DNA of 64,000 nucleotides from Mycolicibacterium agri (GTDB lineage Bacteria > Actinomycetota > Actinomycetes > Mycobacteriales > Mycobacteriaceae). The position numbers were made by a program, and so were the translations under genes. Positions 44,900 through 53,716 of the stretch are shown here, piece after piece. Position 1 is the first letter of the stretch. The number at the start of each line of letters is the position of its first letter. The notes below the pieces were generated by a model. That model searched no databases. It had not been told where the DNA came from and saw nothing but the letters and a program-made list of their open reading frames with translations. The stretch spans positions 1 to 64,000 of the forward strand of contig NZ_PDCP01000021.1 in assembly GCF_002553505.1 (NCBI RefSeq), written 5' to 3'.

Positions 44900-45736
44900 G
44901 TGGCTGATCGCTATGGCTCCGATGTCCTTGCCAACAATCCGCACAGAAAGCCCAGGTCGACCCAGCGGCCGGTGGAGATCGGCATGGTCGTCGAGGACGC
45001 GCAGACCGGCTACGTCGGCGCGGTGGTGCGCGTCGAGTACGGGCGCATGGAACTCGAGGACCGGCACGGCCGTCGCAAGCCCTTTCCCGTCGGGCCGGGC
45101 TACCTGATCGACGGCAAGCCGGTGATCCTGACCGCGCCGCGCAAAACCGGGCCGAAGGCGCCCGCTCGTACGGCGTCCGGCTCGGTCGCAGTGCATGGCG
45201 CCAAGGCGAAGGTGGCGCTGGCCAGCCGCATCTATGTCGAGGGCCGCCATGACGCCGAGCTCGTCGAGCAGGTGTGGGGAGACGATCTGCGCATCGAGGG
45301 CGTTGTCGTCGAATACCTCGGCGGCGTCGACGATCTGGCCGGCATCGTCGAAGAGTTCCGCCCCGGCCCGGGCCGTCGCCTCGGCGTGCTCGTCGACCAT
45401 CTGGTGGCCGGATCCAAGGAGGCCCGCATCGCCGACGCGGTGCGCCGCGGACCCGGCGGCGCGCACACGCTCGTCGTCGGTCACCCGTTCGTCGACATCT
45501 GGCAGGCCGTCAAACCCGAACGGCTCGGCATACCGGCGTGGCCGACGATTCCGCGGGGCGTGGACTGGAAACACGGCGTGTGCGAGGCGCTGCGCTGGCC
45601 GCACTCCAGCCAAGCCGACATCGCCAAGGCGTGGCAGCGCATCCGCGGCCGGGTCCGCGACTGGAACGACCTGGAGCCTGCCCTGATCGGCCGGGTCGAG
45701 GAACTGATCGACTTCGTGACGCAGTGCGAGTCGTAA
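44900..45736 (+). CDS. DUF3097 family protein
   Basis: The product has about 278 residues from the GTG at 44900 (VADRYGSDVLANNPHRKPRS); the frame is open to 44855, but the added residues are not family-like. Residues 25-85 form a small beta domain (IGMVVEDAQTGYVGAVVRVEYGRMELEDRHGR). The rest (SRIYVEGRHDAELVEQVWGDDLRIEGVVVEYL, then RRLGVLVDHLVAGSKEA) looks Toprim-like, with the acidic residues of EGRHD and VDH. I recognise the actinobacterial DUF3097 family, whose function is unknown. rarA follows after 20 bases, hinting at DNA metabolism. Confidence 0.82.
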   Translation: MADRYGSDVLANNPHRKPRSTQRPVEIGMVVEDAQTGYVGAVVRVEYGRMELEDRHGRRKPFPVGPGYLIDGKPVILTAPRKTGPKAPARTASGSVAVHGAKAKVALASRIYVEGRHDAELVEQVWGDDLRIEGVVVEYLGGVDDLAGIVEEFRPGPGRRLGVLVDHLVAGSKEARIADAVRRGPGGAHTLVVGHPFVDIWQAVKPERLGIPAWPTIPRGVDWKHGVCEALRWPHSSQADIAKAWQRIRGRVRDWNDLEPALIGRVEELIDFVTQCES

Positions 45737-45756
45737 CTGCGTGGTAAGCAGGGAGC

Positions 45757-47091
45757 GTGTCCGACGGTCTGTTCGACGTCCCGGGTGAGCCGCCATCGGC
45801 CGGGGGTGCGATGGGCCCCGTCGGCGCCTCGGCCCCGCTGGCGGTGCGCATGCGACCGGCGACCCTCGACGAGGTCGTCGGGCAGGACCATCTCCTGCAG
45901 CCCAATTCGCCGATGCGCCGCCTGGTCGAGGGGTCGGGTGCGGCGTCGGTCATCCTCTACGGGCCGCCCGGCACCGGCAAGACGACGCTGGCCTCGCTGA
46001 TCTCGCAGGCCACCGGCCGCCGGTTCGAGGCGCTGTCGGCCCTGTCGGCGGGGGTCAAAGAGGTCCGCGCGGTCATCGACATCGCCCGACGCGCCGCGGC
46101 CCACGGCGAGCAGACCGTGCTGTTCATCGACGAGGTCCACCGGTTCTCCAAGACGCAGCAGGACGCGCTGCTGTCGGCCGTCGAGAACCGGATCGTGCTG
46201 CTGGTGGCGGCGACGACGGAGAACCCGTCGTTCTCGGTGGTGGCGCCGCTGCTGTCGCGGTCGCTGATCCTGCAGTTGCAGCCGCTGACCCCCGACGACG
46301 TGCGCACCGTCGTCACCCGCGCCATCGAGGACCCCCGCGGCCTGGCAGGCAAGGTCGAGGTCGCCGACGACGCGATCGACCTGCTGGTGCAGTTGTCGGC
46401 CGGCGACGCCCGGCGGGCGCTGACCGCGCTGGAGGTGGCCGCCGAGTCGGGCGGCAAGGTCACCGTCGACGTCATCGAACAGTCGCTGGACAAGGCCGCG
46501 GTGCGCTACGACCGCGACGGCGACCAGCACTACGACGTGATCAGCGCGTTCATCAAGTCCGTGCGCGGCTCCGACGTCGACGCCGCCCTGCACTATCTGG
46601 CCCGGATGCTGGTTGCGGGGGAGGACCCGCGGTTCATCGCGCGGCGGCTGATGATCCTGGCCAGCGAGGACGTCGGCATGGCCGACCCGTCGGCGCTGCA
46701 GACCGCCGTGGCCGCCGCGCAGACGGTGCAGCTGATCGGCATGCCCGAGGCGCAACTCACGCTGGCGCACGCCACGGTCCATTTGGCGACCGCGCCGAAG
46801 TCCAACGCCGTGACCACCGCGCTGGGCGCTGCGATGAGCGACGTCCGCGAGGGCAAGGCCGGTCTGGTGCCCGCGCATCTGCGCGACGGGCACTACTCCG
46901 GCGCGCAGGCGCTCGGCAACGCGGTCGGCTACAAGTACAGCCATGACGATCCGGATGGCGTTGTGCCGCAACAGTATCCGCCCGACGAGCTGGTCGGCGT
47001 CGACTACTACCGGCCGACCAGCCACGGCGCCGAGCGCGAGATCGCGTCGCGGCTGGACAAGCTGCGCGCGATCATCCGCCGCAAGCGCTGA
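45757..47091 (+). CDS. rarA: Replication-associated recombination AAA ATPase RarA (MgsA)
   Basis: The product has 444 residues from a [18 protein letters not shown] opens the domain. Walker A is GPPGTGKTT, Walker [20 protein letters not shown], and the sensor 1 region [14 protein letters not shown]. The C-terminal MgsA tetramerisation part has [18 protein letters not shown] and [11 protein letters not shown]. The protein acts at stalled replication forks together with single-strand binding protein and recombination factors. The context (DUF3097 upstream) matches mycobacterial genomes (Rv2559c, from memory). Strong hairpins follow the stop. Confidence 0.96.
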   Translation: MSDGLFDVPGEPPSAGGAMGPVGASAPLAVRMRPATLDEVVGQDHLLQPNSPMRRLVEGSGAASVILYGPPGTGKTTLASLISQATGRRFEALSALSAGVKEVRAVIDIARRAAAHGEQTVLFIDEVHRFSKTQQDALLSAVENRIVLLVAATTENPSFSVVAPLLSRSLILQLQPLTPDDVRTVVTRAIEDPRGLAGKVEVADDAIDLLVQLSAGDARRALTALEVAAESGGKVTVDVIEQSLDKAAVRYDRDGDQHYDVISAFIKSVRGSDVDAALHYLARMLVAGEDPRFIARRLMILASEDVGMADPSALQTAVAAAQTVQLIGMPEAQLTLAHATVHLATAPKSNAVTTALGAAMSDVREGKAGLVPAHLRDGHYSGAQALGNAVGYKYSHDDPDGVVPQQYPPDELVGVDYYRPTSHGAEREIASRLDKLRAIIRRKR

Positions 47092-47149
47092 CGCGCCGCG
47101 GTTATCTCTCCGCGAGACGGAATCTACGCGGACGCGCACTCGCATTTTC

Positions 47150-47191
47150 ACGCCCAAATGTCGGTTTGGGCGTCAAGGGCGGCAGCCCTTG
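47150..47191 (+). terminator. Two consecutive hairpins after rarA
   Basis: ACGCCCAAA (47150-47158) pairs perfectly with TTTGGGCGT (47165-47173) around a 6-base loop. Immediately after it, CAAGGGC (47174-47180) pairs with GCCCTTG (47185-47191) around a 4-base loop. Neither has a U-tract, which is usual for mycobacterial intrinsic terminators. The pair lies 58 bases past the rarA stop and just before a promoter, so separation of the two transcripts is the likely role. Confidence 0.65.
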
Positions 47192-47218
47192 ACAGCTGGC
47201 GGCAGCGAGGCATAGCGT
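47189..47218 (+). promoter_or_regulatory. Predicted promoter of the ArsR-SRPBCC operon
   Basis: A consensus -35 TTGACA (47189-47194) is followed after 18 bases by TAGCGT (47213-47218), which fits the TANNNT -10 pattern. Transcription would begin near 47225, inside the left arm of the inverted repeat at 47221. The -35 shares its first three bases with the end of the second hairpin. It was read by eye. Confidence 0.65.
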
Positions 47219-47220
47219 CG

Positions 47221-47258
47221 TAGTCAACCAATTCATTGATCAAAGAGTAGGTTGACTA
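47221..47258. promoter_or_regulatory. Long-spaced inverted repeat, candidate ArsR operator
   Basis: TAGTCAACC (47221-47229) and GGTTGACTA (47250-47258) are perfect 9-base arms with a 20-base spacer. The left arm covers the predicted transcription start, and the right arm ends at the base before the ArsR start codon. Binding of the ArsR dimer here would give autorepression. Confidence 0.65.
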
Positions 47259-47612
47259 GTGGGGAGTGACGACCCGGATGCGCGGATGGACCGCGCCTTC
47301 CTGGCGCTCGCCGACCCGGTTCGGCGAGCCATGGTCGCGCGACTGTCCCGCGGGCCCGCCACGGTCAACGAATTGGCTGAGCCGTTCGACATAACGAAAC
47401 AGGCTGTCTCCAAACACATTCAGGTACTCGAGCAGGCAGGGCTGGTCACCCGCACGCGCGATGCGCAGCGCAGGCCGGTGCACCTCGACGCGGCGGCTCT
47501 GGAACGGCTGACGGCGTGGATCGACCGGTATCGGCTTGACGCCGAACGCAATTACCGCAGGCTCGACAAGCTGCTGGCACAGATCACCACAACCGAAGGG
47601 AAGAAACGATGA
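47259..47612 (+). CDS. ArsR-family transcriptional regulator
   Basis: The product has 117 residues from the GTG at 47259; an ATG at 47286 (MDRAFLALADPVRR) is an alternative start nearer to the winged helix. ALADPVRRAMVARLSRGPATVNELAEPFDITKQAVSKHIQVLEQAGLV is a clear ArsR DNA-binding domain. No metal-binding ELCVC motif is present, so it is a non-metal subgroup, the one that pairs with SRPBCC proteins. Its stop overlaps the SRPBCC gene by 4 bases. It is likely to repress its own operon through the repeat at 47221-47258. Confidence 0.92.
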   Translation: MGSDDPDARMDRAFLALADPVRRAMVARLSRGPATVNELAEPFDITKQAVSKHIQVLEQAGLVTRTRDAQRRPVHLDAAALERLTAWIDRYRLDAERNYRRLDKLLAQITTTEGKKR

Positions 47613-48082
47613 CCAACGCACTCGACCTCAACGCCCCCGTCGACACCCTGGCGATGGAATTCACCCGCGAGTTCGACGCACCCGTACAGGCGTTGTACCG
47701 CGCGCACGCCGAGGCCGATCTGGTCAAGCAGTGGCTCGGCCCGCACGGCCTCGAGATGCGCATCGAGGAGTGGGACTTTCGCAGCCACGGCGGCTATCGC
47801 TACGTGCACTCGACGTCCGACGCCGACTACCGCTTCAACGGCACGTTCCACACCGTGCGGGAGAACGAGATGATCATCCAGACCTTCGAATTCGAGGGTG
47901 CGCCCGACATGGTCAACATCGAATTCATGTGGTTCGAAGACCTCGGCAACGGCCGCAGCCGGCTGCGCGGGCGGTCGATCTGCCCCAACACCGAAGCGCG
48001 TGACGCGCTGCTGTCCTCGGGCATGGAGGGCGGCATGGTCGAGGGCTACGAGAAGCTCGACGTGTTGCTCAAGTCACTCTGA
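47609..48082 (+). CDS. SRPBCC (AHSA1-type) protein
   Basis: The product has 157 residues. LAMEFTREFDAPVQALYRAHAEADLVKQWLGPHGLEMRIEEWDFRSHGGYRYVH is the AHSA1/START-like domain with the WLGP motif, ending in LSSGMEGGMVEGYEKLDVLL. The ArsR-plus-SRPBCC pair is a common bacterial arrangement in which the SRPBCC protein is thought to bind a small hydrophobic ligand; the actual ligand is unknown. The start overlaps the regulator stop. A strong hairpin follows 13 bases after the stop. Confidence 0.9.
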   Translation: MTNALDLNAPVDTLAMEFTREFDAPVQALYRAHAEADLVKQWLGPHGLEMRIEEWDFRSHGGYRYVHSTSDADYRFNGTFHTVRENEMIIQTFEFEGAPDMVNIEFMWFEDLGNGRSRLRGRSICPNTEARDALLSSGMEGGMVEGYEKLDVLLKSL

Positions 48083-48095
48083 TCGAACCCCCCCG

Positions 48096-48120
48096 GCACC
48101 CGGGTCCGGAACCCGGGTGC
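48096..48120 (+). terminator. Strong hairpin after the SRPBCC gene
   Basis: GCACCCGGGT (48096-48105) and ACCCGGGTGC (48111-48120) form a perfect 10-base GC-rich stem with a 5-base loop, 13 bases after the SRPBCC stop. There is no U-tract. Termination of the ArsR operon is the likely role. Confidence 0.6.
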
Positions 48121-48175
48121 GGCCCGGGGATTTCCACGGGCGCGGCGTCACCACGGACTCGCTGACCATTGAGCT

Positions 48176-48814
48176 ATGTCAGAAAAGATTGCAGGGATCC
48201 TCATCCCAGATACGGCTCTGGTTCGGGAAGCGACCGAACTGGTCAGAGAGGTCGCCGACGACCTGTTGTTCCATCATTCGCGGCGGGTGTACCTGTGGGG
48301 CAGCCTGCAGGGCAGCCGTCGCGGCCTGATCGCCGACCCCGAACTGCTCTACACCGGGGCGATGTTTCACGACCTCGGGTTGACCGACGAGTACCGCAGC
48401 ACCGACCAGCGGTTCGAACTCGACGGCGCCGACGCCGCCCGCGAATTCCTGCGCGGCCACGGCATCGCCGAGGACGAAGCCCGCAACGTCTGGCTCGGCA
48501 TCGCGCTGCACACCACCCCCGGAATACCGGATCGCCTGGAGCCCGAGGTCGCCTTGGTCACCGCCGGTGTTGAGACCGACGTGCTGGGCCTCAACCTCGA
48601 CGCGCTGTCCCAGGCCGAGATCTCCGAGGTGATCGCCGCGCACCCGCGCATCGACTTCAAGGCCGGCATCCTGCACGCGTTCTACGACGGGATGAAACAC
48701 CGCCCCGACACCACTTTCGGCACGATGAACGACGACGTGCTGGCCCACTTCGACCCGGCGTTCGTCCGCGCCGACTTCGTCGGCATGATCGAGGGCAACA
48801 CCTTGCCGGGCTGA
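48176..48814 (+). CDS. HD-domain phosphohydrolase-like protein
   Basis: The product has 212 residues. Likely metal ligands are H33 or H34 (LLFHHSRRVYLWG), the HD pair H65-D66 (GAMFHDLG), and a late histidine in WLGIALHTTPG. The layout resembles the cyanamide hydratase-like branch of HD proteins rather than ppGpp or cyclic-dinucleotide enzymes. The substrate cannot be named. It precedes the LuxR regulator by 32 bases on the same strand and may be cotranscribed with it. Confidence 0.87.
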   Translation: MSEKIAGILIPDTALVREATELVREVADDLLFHHSRRVYLWGSLQGSRRGLIADPELLYTGAMFHDLGLTDEYRSTDQRFELDGADAAREFLRGHGIAEDEARNVWLGIALHTTPGIPDRLEPEVALVTAGVETDVLGLNLDALSQAEISEVIAAHPRIDFKAGILHAFYDGMKHRPDTTFGTMNDDVLAHFDPAFVRADFVGMIEGNTLPG

Positions 48815-48846
48815 GTAGACTTCGGCAGATCCACAACGCAAAAAAG

Positions 48847-51600
48847 ATGATGGAAGACGGTCCTCGCCGCCTGTTGGGTCGGCAGCGCGAACAGCAGGTC
48901 CTCGCGGGTCTGCTGACGGCGGCGCGCGAGGGCCGCAGCGGGGTGGTTGTGCTGCGCGGCGCGGCCGGCATCGGCAAGACGTCGTTGCTGACCTACGTGC
49001 TCGCCCGCGCGTCGGGATTCCGTGCGATCCGCATCGCCGGCTTCGAGTCGGAGATGGAGCTGTCCTACTCGGGTCTGCAGCAGTTCTGCGCGCCGCTGCT
49101 CGGCCGGCTCGACCGGCTTCCGGACCCGCAACAGCGGGCCCTGCGCATCGCGCTGGGGTTGACCGACGGTGACCCGCCGGACCGGCTGATGGTCGGCCTC
49201 GCGGTGCTCACGCTGCTGTCGGAGGCCTCCAGCGAGCGACCGACGATCTGCGTCATCGACGACGCGCAATGGGTGGATGCGGCGTCACTGCAGGCGTTGT
49301 CGTTCGTCGCGCGGCGGATCCTCGCCGACCCGATCGTCATGATCTTCGCCGCGTGCCAACGCCGTGACGACCGGCTCATCTCCGACCTGCCCGAGGTGCA
49401 GGTGCGCGGGCTCAACGACGACGACGCCCGCGCCCTGCTGACCACGACCGTGCCCGGCGACCTCAACGAGCAAGTGCGCGAGAACATCATCGCCGAGGCC
49501 GGCGGAAATCCGTTGGCGCTTATGGAGTTACATCGCGTGCTCTCACCAGCCGAGCTGGCCGGCGGCTTCGGCCTGGCCGAGGCGGGCCAGCTGACCAGCC
49601 GGCTGGAGCGGGGTTTCGGACGACGGCTCGAAGAACTGTCCGACGAGACGGCGACCGTGCTGTTGATCGCCGCCGCCGAACCATCGGGCGAGCCGAGGTG
49701 GCTGTCCTCGGCGGCGCACCAACTCGGCATCGCTGAAAGTGCAATCGAGGCCGCCGAGAAGGCCGATCTCATCACGGTCGACTCCCGCGTGCGGTTCCGG
49801 CACCCGCTGATCCGGTCGGCGGTCTATCGCGGCGCGCGGACGTCTGAGCGCCGTCGCGCCCATCAGGCCCTCGCCGACGTCGTCGACGGGCCCGCCGCGC
49901 AGGAACACCGCATCTGGCATCTCGCCCACGCCGCGAACAAGCCCGACGAAGACCTCGCCCAACAGCTTGTGCGCTCGGCCCAGCAGGCCTGCGCCCGCAG
50001 CGGCGCCGCTGCCGCCGCGGCGTTCCTGGCGTGCGCGGTCGAACTCACCCCGGAACAGCGCACGCGTGCCGAGCGGGCCCTGCTCGCCGCGTCGGCGAAA
50101 CTGAACTCCGGTGCGCCAGAGGCCGCTTCGCGCTTGTTGATGGGCGCGAGCAATGGCGTCGAGGACGAGTTGCTCAGCGCCAAGACCGACCTCCTGCGCG
50201 CGAAGGCCGCGTTCGCGGCGAGCCGTGGGGGAGAAGCGACCTCGCTGCTGCTGGCCACGGCCAAACGGCTGGACGACCTCGACCCGGAATTGGCCAAGGA
50301 AACCTACTTCGAGGCGCTCACCACCGCGATCCTGGCCGGCAGGCTGGCCAATACGCCGGACACCAATGTGATGGGGGTCGCCGGCGCCGCGCGCCACGCC
50401 GCGACGACGGACGGTGCGCAGCGCGTGGTCGACCTGATGCTCGACGCGTTGGTCACCCGCGTCACCGACGGCTACACCGCAGGCACGCCGGTGCTCAAAC
50501 GCGCGATCGAGGAATTCGTACGGTGCGATGCCGCCGATGCGGTCGATCTGCGGTGGTACGACATGGCCACCCGCATCTGCCTCGACCTGTTCGACCACGA
50601 CGCATTCGGCCGGATCGCCGCACGGCAACTCGAACGTCTACGCGCCGCAGGGGTGCTGGCGTTGTTGCCCGTCGGCCTGGCCACTTCGGCCGCGGCGGCC
50701 ATCTTCGGTGGCCGGCTAGCGGAGGCGGCAGCGCATCTGGCCGAGGCAGAGGCCATCACGACCGCGATCGGCGGACCGCCGCTGCGGCGCAGCGATCCGC
50801 TGCTGGCCGCGTACCGCGGGCAGGAGGCGCGATGCCGCGAAATGGCGCAGGCGACCGACGGAGCCGTCGACCACGGCCAGGGATTGTCCATTGCGGCGGG
50901 ACTGTTCGCGCTCGCGGTCCTGCACAACGGCATGGGGCAGTACGCCGAAGCGCTGAAGGCGTGCGAAACCGCCTTGGAGTACGACGATTTCGCTGTGGTC
51001 AACTACACACTGGCCGAGACGGTCGAGGCGGCGATCCACTGCGGCGACCTCGCGAAATCGGCCGAAGCGCGTGACGCGCTGGTCGAACGCGCGACCGCCA
51101 GCGGCACCGACACCGCCCTCGGATTAGCGGCCCGGTCCCGCGCCCTGACAAGCGACGGCCCGGTCGCCGAAGCCGAATACCATACGGCCATCAGTCATTT
51201 CACGCGGAGCCCTGCCGTCGTATACCTGGCGCGAACCCATCTGGTGTATGGCGAATGGCTGCGCAGGCAAGGCCGCCGCGTCGACGCACGCGGCCAACTG
51301 CGCACCGCATTCCAGATGTTCACCGAGATGGGTGCCGACGGATTCGCCGAACGGACCAGCCGCGAACTGGAAGCCACCGGCGAGACGGTCCGCAGGAAGC
51401 GGATGGGCGCCGAGGCGGAGCTGACGACACAGGAGACCCACATCGCCAAGCTCGCGCAGGCGGGCAGCACCAATTCCGAGATCGCCGCCGCACTGTTCAT
51501 CAGCCCGCGCACCGTGGAATGGCACATGAGCAAGATCTTCACCAAACTCGGTGTCACTTCGCGCAAAGAGTTGCGCAAGACCGAACTTCCCGTCGGCTAG
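48847..51600 (+). CDS. Large LuxR-family ATPase regulator (LAL/STAND type)
   Basis: The product has 917 residues from the ATG at 48847; a second ATG directly follows. An AAA/STAND ATPase at the N-terminus has Walker A GAAGIGKTS at 38-46 and Walker B ICVIDDAQWVD. A long helical repeat region follows, and the LuxR helix-turn-helix is at the C-terminus (LTTQETHIAKLAQAGSTNSEIAAALFISPRTVEWHMSKIFTKLGV). Such regulators sense inducers or protein partners and switch on catabolic or secondary metabolism genes. Its target is unknown. It ends 4 bases before the stop of the convergent UbiD gene. Confidence 0.92.
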   Translation: MMEDGPRRLLGRQREQQVLAGLLTAAREGRSGVVVLRGAAGIGKTSLLTYVLARASGFRAIRIAGFESEMELSYSGLQQFCAPLLGRLDRLPDPQQRALRIALGLTDGDPPDRLMVGLAVLTLLSEASSERPTICVIDDAQWVDAASLQALSFVARRILADPIVMIFAACQRRDDRLISDLPEVQVRGLNDDDARALLTTTVPGDLNEQVRENIIAEAGGNPLALMELHRVLSPAELAGGFGLAEAGQLTSRLERGFGRRLEELSDETATVLLIAAAEPSGEPRWLSSAAHQLGIAESAIEAAEKADLITVDSRVRFRHPLIRSAVYRGARTSERRRAHQALADVVDGPAAQEHRIWHLAHAANKPDEDLAQQLVRSAQQACARSGAAAAAAFLACAVELTPEQRTRAERALLAASAKLNSGAPEAASRLLMGASNGVEDELLSAKTDLLRAKAAFAASRGGEATSLLLATAKRLDDLDPELAKETYFEALTTAILAGRLANTPDTNVMGVAGAARHAATTDGAQRVVDLMLDALVTRVTDGYTAGTPVLKRAIEEFVRCDAADAVDLRWYDMATRICLDLFDHDAFGRIAARQLERLRAAGVLALLPVGLATSAAAAIFGGRLAEAAAHLAEAEAITTAIGGPPLRRSDPLLAAYRGQEARCREMAQATDGAVDHGQGLSIAAGLFALAVLHNGMGQYAEALKACETALEYDDFAVVNYTLAETVEAAIHCGDLAKSAEARDALVERATASGTDTALGLAARSRALTSDGPVAEAEYHTAISHFTRSPAVVYLARTHLVYGEWLRRQGRRVDARGQLRTAFQMFTEMGADGFAERTSRELEATGETVRRKRMGAEAELTTQETHIAKLAQAGSTNSEIAAALFISPRTVEWHMSKIFTKLGVTSRKELRKTELPVG

Positions 51601-51604
51601 CCCA

Positions 51605-53155
51605 CTACACATCGGGGAATCGTCTGCTCAGCTTCTCCATCGTCAGCAACTCGCGTCGCGCGTCATCGAGGTAGGGAATTCCGATGCCGTACTCCTGCCA
51701 TCGTGCGGCGATGCGGGCTTCCAACTCCGGCGCGATTTTGTTGACCGGCGGATAGTGGCGGCCGCCCCATTCCGGGCGCGGATCGTTGTCCCAGCTTCGG
51801 GTGGCATCGATGAGAACGCGATGCCACTCGCCGGAGCCGTACTTGGCCATGTTAGTCCGCTGGTACGGCGTGGACGGATCCAGTGGCGAACCCATCGTCG
51901 GCCCGTACACACAGATATCACCCTGGCCGGCGTTGACGCGATATGCCATCGCCCAGTCGAGCGCCTGCGGATCGTGGATGTCGATGTCCTCCTCGACGAC
52001 CATGACGTTTTTGTAGAACCAGATGGATCCGCTGGTTCCCCACAACGCGGCGGCGACCTGCTGCGCGTGGCCGCGGTACCCCTTCCGGATTTGCACCACG
52101 ATGTTGGTGCCGTTGGACACCTGCGTCATCCACACATCGGTGACGCCGCGGACGCCCTGGGCCTCGAGCACATTCCAGGCAATCGCCGAGCGCGCATAGT
52201 TGAGCATCGAGTCCTCGACGAGAAATCCCGGCCGCATACCCTCGAGCGAGCCCCGCAGCACCGGGTCGTCGCGATGGGTGATCCTGGTGATTCGCAGGAC
52301 CGGCGTCGGCGCGGCGTGGCCGTCGACGAAGCCGGGATATTCGGCGAACGGTCCCTCTTCGGCGTAGCTCGCCGGGTCGGGGTCAAGGAAGCCTTCGACC
52401 ACGATCTCCGCGCTGGCCGGCACGTGCAGCGGAACCGTCTCGCAGGCCACCAGGTCGACGGGACGGCCGAGGATGGCGCCCATCATGTCCCATTCACACA
52501 CATCCTTCGGGAACGGACTGCCCGCGCAGAACGGCAGCGCATCGTGCCAGCCATACACCACGGCCACCGGCATGGGTTCGGGCTTGTACTGTTCGAGGTG
52601 ACCGCCCCAACCCTGGGTGGTGGCCAGCAGTTTCACGATCCTGTCGCGGTCGACGATCATGCCGCGGTAGACGCCGATGTTGTCGCGTCCGGTGACCTTG
52701 TCTTCGGTGACGACACCACAGAACGTGTCGATGTAGCGGCCGCCGTCGGAGGCATGCCACCGCGGGGCGGGAAACTGCCACAGGTCGATGTCGTCGCCGG
52801 CGACAATGTTCTGCTTTACCGGTCCGGTCTCGACCACGCGCGGCGCAATGGGATTTTTGAAGACGTCCTTGAGGTGGCGGACGATCTCGGCGTCGGTGTA
52901 ATCCCCGGACAGCCCGAGCATCAACTGGATTCGGCGCCGGTTGCCGATACCGGATGTGAAAAGTTTGGTGCAGCGGGTGTTCTCGTGGCCGATGATGTTG
53001 GAGAACAACAACGCCGGCCCGTTGAGGGACAGCGCGACGCGAGCGATCGCTCCGATCTCCTGATCCCAGTCGACCGCCGCTGTGACGTGGTGCAATTCGC
53101 CGGCACGGTCGAGCGTGGCCAACCAGCTACGCAGGTCGGGTGTGTGTGTACTCAC
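51605..53155 (-). CDS. ubiD: UbiD-family prenyl-FMN-dependent decarboxylase
   Basis: The product has 516 residues from the GTG at 53155. The family features DLRSWLATLDRAGELHHV, ALLFSNIIGHENTRC, CGVVTEDKVTGRDNIGVYR and EEGPFAEYPGF are present, the last with the conserved glutamate of the active site. UbiD enzymes reversibly (de)carboxylate aromatic or unsaturated acids using prenylated FMN. The gene overlaps the UbiX gene by 29 bases, so the cofactor maker and user are coupled. The partner mutase-like gene suggests an aromatic substrate, perhaps a hydroxy- or aminobenzoate (inference). Confidence 0.9.
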   Translation of the reverse strand: MSTHTPDLRSWLATLDRAGELHHVTAAVDWDQEIGAIARVALSLNGPALLFSNIIGHENTRCTKLFTSGIGNRRRIQLMLGLSGDYTDAEIVRHLKDVFKNPIAPRVVETGPVKQNIVAGDDIDLWQFPAPRWHASDGGRYIDTFCGVVTEDKVTGRDNIGVYRGMIVDRDRIVKLLATTQGWGGHLEQYKPEPMPVAVVYGWHDALPFCAGSPFPKDVCEWDMMGAILGRPVDLVACETVPLHVPASAEIVVEGFLDPDPASYAEEGPFAEYPGFVDGHAAPTPVLRITRITHRDDPVLRGSLEGMRPGFLVEDSMLNYARSAIAWNVLEAQGVRGVTDVWMTQVSNGTNIVVQIRKGYRGHAQQVAAALWGTSGSIWFYKNVMVVEEDIDIHDPQALDWAMAYRVNAGQGDICVYGPTMGSPLDPSTPYQRTNMAKYGSGEWHRVLIDATRSWDNDPRPEWGGRHYPPVNKIAPELEARIAARWQEYGIGIPYLDDARRELLTMEKLSRRFPDV

Positions 53156-53714
53156 CGTCGGTTTCCTTCCACCGCTTGATCAGCGAATGTTCGATGCCGA
53201 ATTGATCAATGACGCGGCCGGTGATGTGGGTCGTCATCTCATCCAGCGTCGCCGGACCCGCATAGTAAGCCACCGTCGGCGGGAAGATGACGGCTCCCGC
53301 GCGCGCAAGGTAATGCATGTTCTCCAAATGGATCTCGCTCAGCGGCGCCTCACGTGCAACGAGCACAAGCCTGCGGCGTTCTTTGAGCGTCACATCGGCC
53401 GCGCGGGTGATCAGGTTGTCGCTGAAGCCGATTCGGATAGCGCTCAACGTCTTCATGCTGCACGGGCAGACGACCATGCCGTCGGTGCGAAACGACCCGC
53501 TGGAGATTCCGGCGGCGAGATCGCGCGCACTGTAAGCGCGCGTGGCCAGCGCGCGGACATCGTCGACGCTGTAGTCGGTTTCGAGATTGATCGTCGCGCG
53601 CGCCCAATCGCTGAGGATCAGGAGGGTCTCGACGTCGAGCTTGGCGAGCACCTCCAGCAGCCGGATGCCCAACGTGGCGCCGGTGGCGCCGGTCATCGCC
53701 ACCACGAGACGCAT
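53127..53714 (-). CDS. ubiX: UbiX-family flavin prenyltransferase
   Basis: The product has 195 residues from the ATG at 53714. RLVVAMTGATGATLGIRLLEVL is the FMN-binding start, CSMKTLSAIRIGFSDNLITRAADVTLKERRRLVLVAREAPLSEIHLENM the family signature, and GAVIFPPTVAYY the C-terminal core. It joins dimethylallyl phosphate to FMN to give the prenyl-FMN cofactor of UbiD. It follows the mutase-like gene by 2 bases and runs into the UbiD gene, so all three are one operon. Confidence 0.93.
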   Translation of the reverse strand: MRLVVAMTGATGATLGIRLLEVLAKLDVETLLILSDWARATINLETDYSVDDVRALATRAYSARDLAAGISSGSFRTDGMVVCPCSMKTLSAIRIGFSDNLITRAADVTLKERRRLVLVAREAPLSEIHLENMHYLARAGAVIFPPTVAYYAGPATLDEMTTHITGRVIDQFGIEHSLIKRWKETDGEYTHTRPA

Positions 53715-53716
53715 CG

